A stretch of DNA of 64,000 nucleotides from Candidatus Mediterraneibacter merdipullorum. Lineage in GTDB: Bacteria > Bacillota > Clostridia > Lachnospirales > Lachnospiraceae. The DNA lies in assembly GCA_019117125.1 (NCBI GenBank), contig DXAL01000035.1, forward strand, positions 52,618 to 116,617, given 5' to 3'. The translations under genes were made by a program, and so were the position numbers. This document shows positions 60,161-64,000 of the stretch, piece after piece. Under the pieces are notes generated by a model. The model did not search any database. It worked only from the letters and a program-made list of their open reading frames with translations, and was not told where the DNA came from. Each line of letters begins with the position of its first letter. Position 1 is the first letter of the stretch.

Positions 60161-60335
60161 TGTGCCTCCTCCTGTCCTTCTTCATATCATTTATGCGTTC
60201 ATGGGCATTTCGCCCAGAATAGCCGTTACTTCCCCTTTTGGGGCTTTCGTCAATACGAAGCTGCCATATATCTAGCCGTTTTCCGGCTCGCACAGGCTTG
60301 TCCCGCTTGGGGCAAGCATCGGGCGATAAGGCGAC

Positions 60336-60445
60336 GCGGGGCGCGCAGCCCAGTCGTTGTTCACATTGTTGTTGTTCACGTTGCCGTTATTGTTGACGAG
60401 GCCCGCATTGTTCGTATTGTTTGCGTTGGGAGAGCGGAGCCACCA
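60336..60445 (-). repeat. DGR template repeat (TR)
   Basis: Non-coding template copy of the variable repeat, read on the minus strand. Translated in the matching frame it gives WWLRSPNANNTNN and further runs of Asn from AAC/AAT codons, the classical adenine-rich template. It lies 57 bases downstream of avd and about 175 bases upstream of the target gene start. No reverse transcriptase follows at the usual place; the leader of the target gene follows instead. Confidence 0.95.
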
Positions 60446-60502
60446 GTAGCCCGCGCTCAAGATTTTACAACCTTATCCCGTATATGATGAAAGCCTTTCG
60501 GC

Positions 60503-60892
60503 TTACACCCCCAGTCGTTTCCTGTCGCTGTTCAGCCATGCGCACAGCATGTTCTGGCAGTCGTGGATTTTCTTTGTGATCTGCTCATACTGCTTTGGCA
60601 GTATGCAGCCCTGCTCCATAGATAGCTGCGCCATATAGCCCAATAGTTTCAATTCCGTCAAGGCTTGGTGCTGGAAGTCTATGCGCTGCTGCGCCTTTTC
60701 CCTGTCGCCCGCTTTGACAAACACCTCGTTTGCCCGGTACAGGTTTTCGATAATGTTCAGCGCGTAGTTTTGCAGCTTTGCAACAAGGGTAAATCGGAAA
60801 CGCTTTGGCGATTTATCCGTTACCGTCATCACATAGGAGCAGAGGTCTTTTGCCTTTGTGATAACCGCTAACTCGCTTTGATAAGCCGCCAT
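60503..60892 (-). CDS. avd: DGR accessory protein Avd (four-helix bundle)
   Basis: 129 residues, all helical. The segments KDLCSYVMTVTDKSPKRFRFTLVAKLQNYALNIIENLYRANE, HQALTELKLLGYMAQLSMEQGCI and YEQITKKIHDCQNMLCAWLNSDRK match the Avd/23S-IVP four-helix-bundle family. Avd pentamers bind the DGR reverse transcriptase and template RNA. The ATG at 60892 follows AGGAGAGG by eight bases; an ATG at 60916 has no site. It directly precedes the TR, the usual order, but the reverse transcriptase is missing. Confidence 0.9.
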   Translation of the reverse strand: MAAYQSELAVITKAKDLCSYVMTVTDKSPKRFRFTLVAKLQNYALNIIENLYRANEVFVKAGDREKAQQRIDFQHQALTELKLLGYMAQLSMEQGCILPKQYEQITKKIHDCQNMLCAWLNSDRKRLGV

Positions 60893-61034
60893 ATCCTTAA
60901 CCTCTCCTTGCGCCATCTACACACAGATATACATAGTAAATTATACAAGAAAACCCGCGTAAAAGCAAAGGCACATGAAGAATGTTCACCAACATTCACG
61001 AAAAGTTTTCTGAAAATTTATGATTTGCCGACAC

Positions 61035-61073
61035 AAAACAGGCACCCGCCTGATAGAATCGGATGCCTGTTTT
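61035..61073 (-). terminator. Terminator after the serine recombinase
   Basis: Stem AAAACAGGCA/TGCCTGTTTT (61035-61044 and 61064-61073), just after the recombinase stop at 61077. It separates the recombinases from avd. Confidence 0.85.
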
Positions 61074-61076
61074 CTG

Positions 61077-62651
61077 TTATGCCTGTATCTCTGTCCCGTC
61101 CTTAAAGGTGACCCGGATATCCTTTTCGCTGTGCACCGTGACGAAATCTACCAGGCTCGACCACAGCCTTTCATCAAACTGCGTGACCGGCTCCTGCACC
61201 TCCACCGTATGGAGGAACTGCTCCAGCAGCTTTTTGCGGTCGGCTTTGTCGGCGACTGCCTGTGTGACCTCATCGTACTGTGCCTTGACCGCTTCATAGC
61301 GGCTGACCAGCCCATTGTAACGCTCGGTATACTCGTCCTGATCGAGGGCGACACGGGCATTCTCCGTCACGCACCGCTCTACCAGGCCAACCACGACCTC
61401 CAGTTCTTCCTTCAGTTCTGTCTGTCGCTTTTCCAGTTCTGCACTGTCGCACAGCATGGCGATGACCATCTGCACATTGGCAGATAATTCTTCCTTCTCT
61501 GAGAGCAGGATGTTGACTGCTCGGACAAATGCGTCCTTGACCTGATCTTCCGTGACATGGGGCGTGCTGCATGGCTTTCCGCCTTTGTACTTGTGATTGC
61601 ACTGGTAGATGACCCGGCGGTATTTATCTGTGGAGTGCCATACCTTTGAGCCATACCAACATCCGCATTCGCCGCATTTGATCTTGGAGGAAAACATACT
61701 CACGCCGCTGTAGCGGTGCTTATCCTTCATCCGCCGCGCCATCTCCGCCTGGACGTAGTCGAAGGTGTCCGGATCGATGATGGCTTCATGGTTGCCTTCC
61801 ACATAGTACTGCGGGACCTCGCCCTCGTTCTTTTTCGTTTTCTTCTGGAGGAAGTCCACCGTGAACTCCTTCTGCAGGAGTGCATCGCCTTTGTACTTCT
61901 CGTTGGTAAGGATGCTGCGGACGGTGCTTTGGCTCCAGACCGCCTTGCCGCCCGGAGTCGGCAGTTTCCGCTCTGTCAGTTCCTTTGCGATGGCGTGGCA
62001 GGTCAGCCCATCCAGAAACAGCTTGTAAATCAACTTGACCGTCTTTGCCTGTTCCTGATTGACCACGAAGCCGCCGTTGGGACCCCGGTCATAGCCCAGG
62101 AACCGCTTGTAGGCCACACTCGCCTTGCCGTCGGCGAACCGCTTCCGCTGGCCCCAGGTTGTGTTCTCCGAAATGCTCCGGCTCTCCTCCTGGGGGAGGC
62201 TTGACATGATGGTGATGAGCAGCTCGCCCTTGGCGTCCAGCGTCCAGATGTTCTCCTTTTCAAAGTAGATCTCCACGCCCTTTTCTTTCAGCATCCGCAC
62301 GGTAGTCAGGCTGTCCACTGTATTTCTGGCAAACCGGCTGACACTTTTTGTTACTATAAGGTCGATCTTTCCGGCAAGGGCATCCGCCACCATCGCCTTG
62401 AAGCCCTCGCGCCGCTTGGTATTGGTCGCAGAGATTCCTTCGTCCGTATAGATGGAAACAAACTCCCAATCATCCCGTCCCTTGATGTAATTGGTGTAAT
62501 AGTCCACCTGCGCTTCGTAGCTGGTGACCTGGTCTTCGTGGTCGGTGGAGACGCGGGCATAACCGGCGACACGGCGTTTCCGCTTGCTGCCGATGGGCGC
62601 GGCGGTGTATTTCGTGATGGTAGCCGGAATCGCCGTTACTTTTTTCTGCAT
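61077..62651 (-). CDS. Large serine recombinase
   Basis: 524 residues. Resolvase catalytic domain at the N-terminus: AGYARVSTDHEDQ with catalytic Ser near residue 35, and SVSRFARNTVDSL. A recombinase domain (about 180-300), a zinc-ribbon domain with KCGECGCWYG and CNHKYKGGKPCS, and a coiled-coil segment (400-470) follow. Enzymes of this type integrate and excise transposons and integrative elements. It overlaps the recombinase upstream by 16 bases, so both are coupled. It lies next to the DGR cargo. Confidence 0.95.
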   Translation of the reverse strand: MQKKVTAIPATITKYTAAPIGSKRKRRVAGYARVSTDHEDQVTSYEAQVDYYTNYIKGRDDWEFVSIYTDEGISATNTKRREGFKAMVADALAGKIDLIVTKSVSRFARNTVDSLTTVRMLKEKGVEIYFEKENIWTLDAKGELLITIMSSLPQEESRSISENTTWGQRKRFADGKASVAYKRFLGYDRGPNGGFVVNQEQAKTVKLIYKLFLDGLTCHAIAKELTERKLPTPGGKAVWSQSTVRSILTNEKYKGDALLQKEFTVDFLQKKTKKNEGEVPQYYVEGNHEAIIDPDTFDYVQAEMARRMKDKHRYSGVSMFSSKIKCGECGCWYGSKVWHSTDKYRRVIYQCNHKYKGGKPCSTPHVTEDQVKDAFVRAVNILLSEKEELSANVQMVIAMLCDSAELEKRQTELKEELEVVVGLVERCVTENARVALDQDEYTERYNGLVSRYEAVKAQYDEVTQAVADKADRKKLLEQFLHTVEVQEPVTQFDERLWSSLVDFVTVHSEKDIRVTFKDGTEIQA

Positions 62652-63985
62652 TTGTCTTTCCGCTCCTTTCTCCGCGCCATTTCTTTTTTCATAAATTCCG
62701 CCTTTGCCGCCCTCCGCTCCGGCGTCCAGCAGTCCTGATGCCCCGTATTCGGACAGGCCTTTGTTACCACACTGCCATCCGCCATATGAAACTCCAGCGT
62801 ATAGCGTTCTGGCACATCGATATGGTCCACCTTTTCCAAAAAGATGGCTTCATCAAATTCATCAAGCCCCAGAACTTCCGTGCAGACCCTGACCATATTT
62901 TTGTGGTTGATGGTGCCTCCCACAGGACAGCCGGTGCCTTTCTTCTTTTTCTTTTTGCTTCCGCAGTTCCAGAACTCCATATAGCCCCGGTCTGTCCGCT
63001 TGTTGTGCATATAGCTCTGGCCGCAGTATGGGCATTTGATTTTTCCTGTAAAGCAGGAAGTGTTCAGGCTCTTGTTTGCCAACGGTCCCAGTTCCCTGCG
63101 CCTTGCCATTTCTTCCTGCACAAAGTCAAAAGCGGCCTTGTCGATTATGGCAGGATGGGTGTCCTCCACATAGTACTGCGGAAGTTCCCCTCGGTTCTTT
63201 TTCCGCTGCTTGGAGATAGGGTCGGAGATGAACTCCTTTTGCAGGAGCAGGTTTCCTGTGTAGGTCACATTGGTCAGCACCACCTTGATGTTGGAATCCA
63301 CCCAACGGTGCCCCTCTCTGGTAGTGATGCCCTCGGCGGCAAATTCCCGCTCTGTTTCCAGCCGGGATTTTCCGTCCAGAAAGTTCTGGAAGATTCGCTT
63401 TACGATTTCCGCCTCCTCCGGTACAATGACCAGTTCGTCACCCTCCCAACGGTAGCCGTAGATGCGGAAACGGCCGTTGGGAATGCCGTTCTGCATCCGC
63501 TTCCGAATGCCCCATTTCACATTATCAGAAATGCTGCGGCTCTCCTCCTGGGCAAAGGACGCCAGGATGGTCAGCATCAGTTCGCCGTCCCCATCCATCG
63601 AGCGTATGCGTTCTTTCTCGAACTGCACCTCAACGCCTAAATCCTTCAAATGCCGCACCGTTTCCAGAAGATCCACCGTATTCCTGGCAAACCGTGAAAT
63701 GCTCTTTGTCAGGATGATGTCTATCTTGCCTGCCTCGCAGTCGGCAAGCATCCGTTTGAACTCATCGCGCTTTACCGTGTTGGTACCGGAAATAAAATCA
63801 TCTGCATAGACCCCGGCATACTCCCAGTCTGGGTTCTTCTGGATCAGCCCGCTGTAGTAGCTCACCTGTGCGGAAAGGGAGTGGAGCATCCGTTCCGACT
63901 GCATGGACACTCTGGCGTAAGCGGCTACCTTCTTCTTTTCCCGGATGGCGGGTACAGCCGCTTCGATTTTTCTTAAATTCGGCAT
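62636..63985 (-). CDS. Large serine recombinase, second of a pair
   Basis: 449 residues. Catalytic domain AAYARVSMQSERM (Ser near residue 27), SISRFARNTVDLL, then the recombinase domain and the zinc-ribbon with KCPYCGQSYM; the C-terminal Lys/Arg-rich helix ends at the start of the next gene. It differs from the downstream recombinase by a shorter C-terminus and a different catalytic context, so it is not a recent duplicate. The start follows AAGGAGCG. The gene overlaps the next one by 16 bases. More recombinase genes may lie to the right of the window. Confidence 0.95.
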   Translation of the reverse strand: MPNLRKIEAAVPAIREKKKVAAYARVSMQSERMLHSLSAQVSYYSGLIQKNPDWEYAGVYADDFISGTNTVKRDEFKRMLADCEAGKIDIILTKSISRFARNTVDLLETVRHLKDLGVEVQFEKERIRSMDGDGELMLTILASFAQEESRSISDNVKWGIRKRMQNGIPNGRFRIYGYRWEGDELVIVPEEAEIVKRIFQNFLDGKSRLETEREFAAEGITTREGHRWVDSNIKVVLTNVTYTGNLLLQKEFISDPISKQRKKNRGELPQYYVEDTHPAIIDKAAFDFVQEEMARRRELGPLANKSLNTSCFTGKIKCPYCGQSYMHNKRTDRGYMEFWNCGSKKKKKKGTGCPVGGTINHKNMVRVCTEVLGLDEFDEAIFLEKVDHIDVPERYTLEFHMADGSVVTKACPNTGHQDCWTPERRAAKAEFMKKEMARRKERKDKCRKK

Positions 63986-64000
63986 GAAATCACGCTCCTT

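Noticed and set aside
60272..60460. Short open frame rich in asparagine
   Set aside because: It coincides with the template repeat. It lacks a ribosome site, and the Asn runs are explained by template AAY codons.
61077..63985. Reverse transcriptase for the DGR
   Set aside because: Both frames show serine-recombinase catalytic motifs and zinc ribbons, with no polymerase YXDD-type motif.

Overview
The window is a GC-rich chromosomal segment of a member of the Clostridia, most likely a Lachnospiraceae gut anaerobe. Evidence for this is the Gram-positive style signals (strong Shine-Dalgarno sites, CIRCE operators, lipoprotein and cell-wall-anchor signals), an oxygen-sensitive metabolism (class III ribonucleotide reductase, [FeFe]-hydrogenase maturases), family-restricted proteins (DUF5721, DUF6106, DUF4358, DHHW/MBOAT) and an orphan bacterial microcompartment shell protein. 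Genus and species cannot be fixed from sequence alone.

Layout. 1-3000: a very long multi-domain GGDEF/PAS/GAF signalling protein running off the left edge. 3-8.1 kb: a DUF5721 gene, a structured palindromic element and a surface-polymer O-acetylation operon (SGNH hydrolase, DUF4358, MBOAT acyltransferase, DHHW protein). 8.3-12.6 kb: htpG behind a sigma-A promoter with a CIRCE box, a decayed leucine-rich-repeat-like surface protein, a cyclophilin and a nuclease-family gene fragment. 12.7-15.5 kb: sugar ABC ATPase MsmK/UgpC, a CdaR-type regulator and DUF6106. 15.5-21.3 kb (minus strand): trxB, nrdD with a built-in thioredoxin-like domain behind paired NrdR boxes, nrdG, proC and acyP. 21.4-24.4 kb: hydrogenase regulator, hydE and hydG behind a possible attenuator leader. 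24.6-28.6 kb: a sugar isomerase, rhamnulokinase and AraC regulator. 28.6-35.5 kb: ParA ATPase, HD-domain hydrolase, SDR, orphan PduB shell protein, HflX, TPR lipoprotein and a metal P-type ATPase. 35.8-41.1 kb: zinc-ribbon membrane protein, NfeD/SPFH pair, RelQ-type alarmone synthetase and an orphan PTS IIC. 41.2-42.2 kb: an AT-rich hicAB module whose toxin gene is broken, and tRNA-Gly(CCC). 42.4-52.4 kb: lon behind promoter plus CIRCE, a Lon-like ATPase without protease domain, pncB, ddl-murF, a HAD phosphatase and aroE.

From 52.4 kb the content becomes accessory: a MerR/LysR-controlled carboxymuconolactone decarboxylase-cupin gene, then an AT-rich string of small acetyltransferase, ACT, TIGR04076, DUF3841 and DUF3781 genes, then a repeat-rich non-coding stretch. 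The right end (58.1-64 kb) holds the most striking system. A surface-anchored DUF6273-like protein carries an internal variable repeat (VR). A near-identical template repeat (TR) lies 0.9 kb upstream on the same strand and is packed with AAY asparagine codons. 17 of 20 differences between the two 110-base copies fall at template adenines, the signature of a diversity-generating retroelement (DGR). The Avd four-helix accessory gene sits beside the TR, but no reverse transcriptase is in the window. Two overlapping large serine recombinases lie upstream, so this appears to be mobile-element cargo, either served in trans or stripped of its reverse transcriptase.

A recurring local theme is minisatellite-like repeats of 16-39 bases close to stop codons (19.2, 20.0, 30.9 and 40.7 kb) and inside genes (the 10.8 kb surface-protein remnant, the DHHW tail and the middle of murF).
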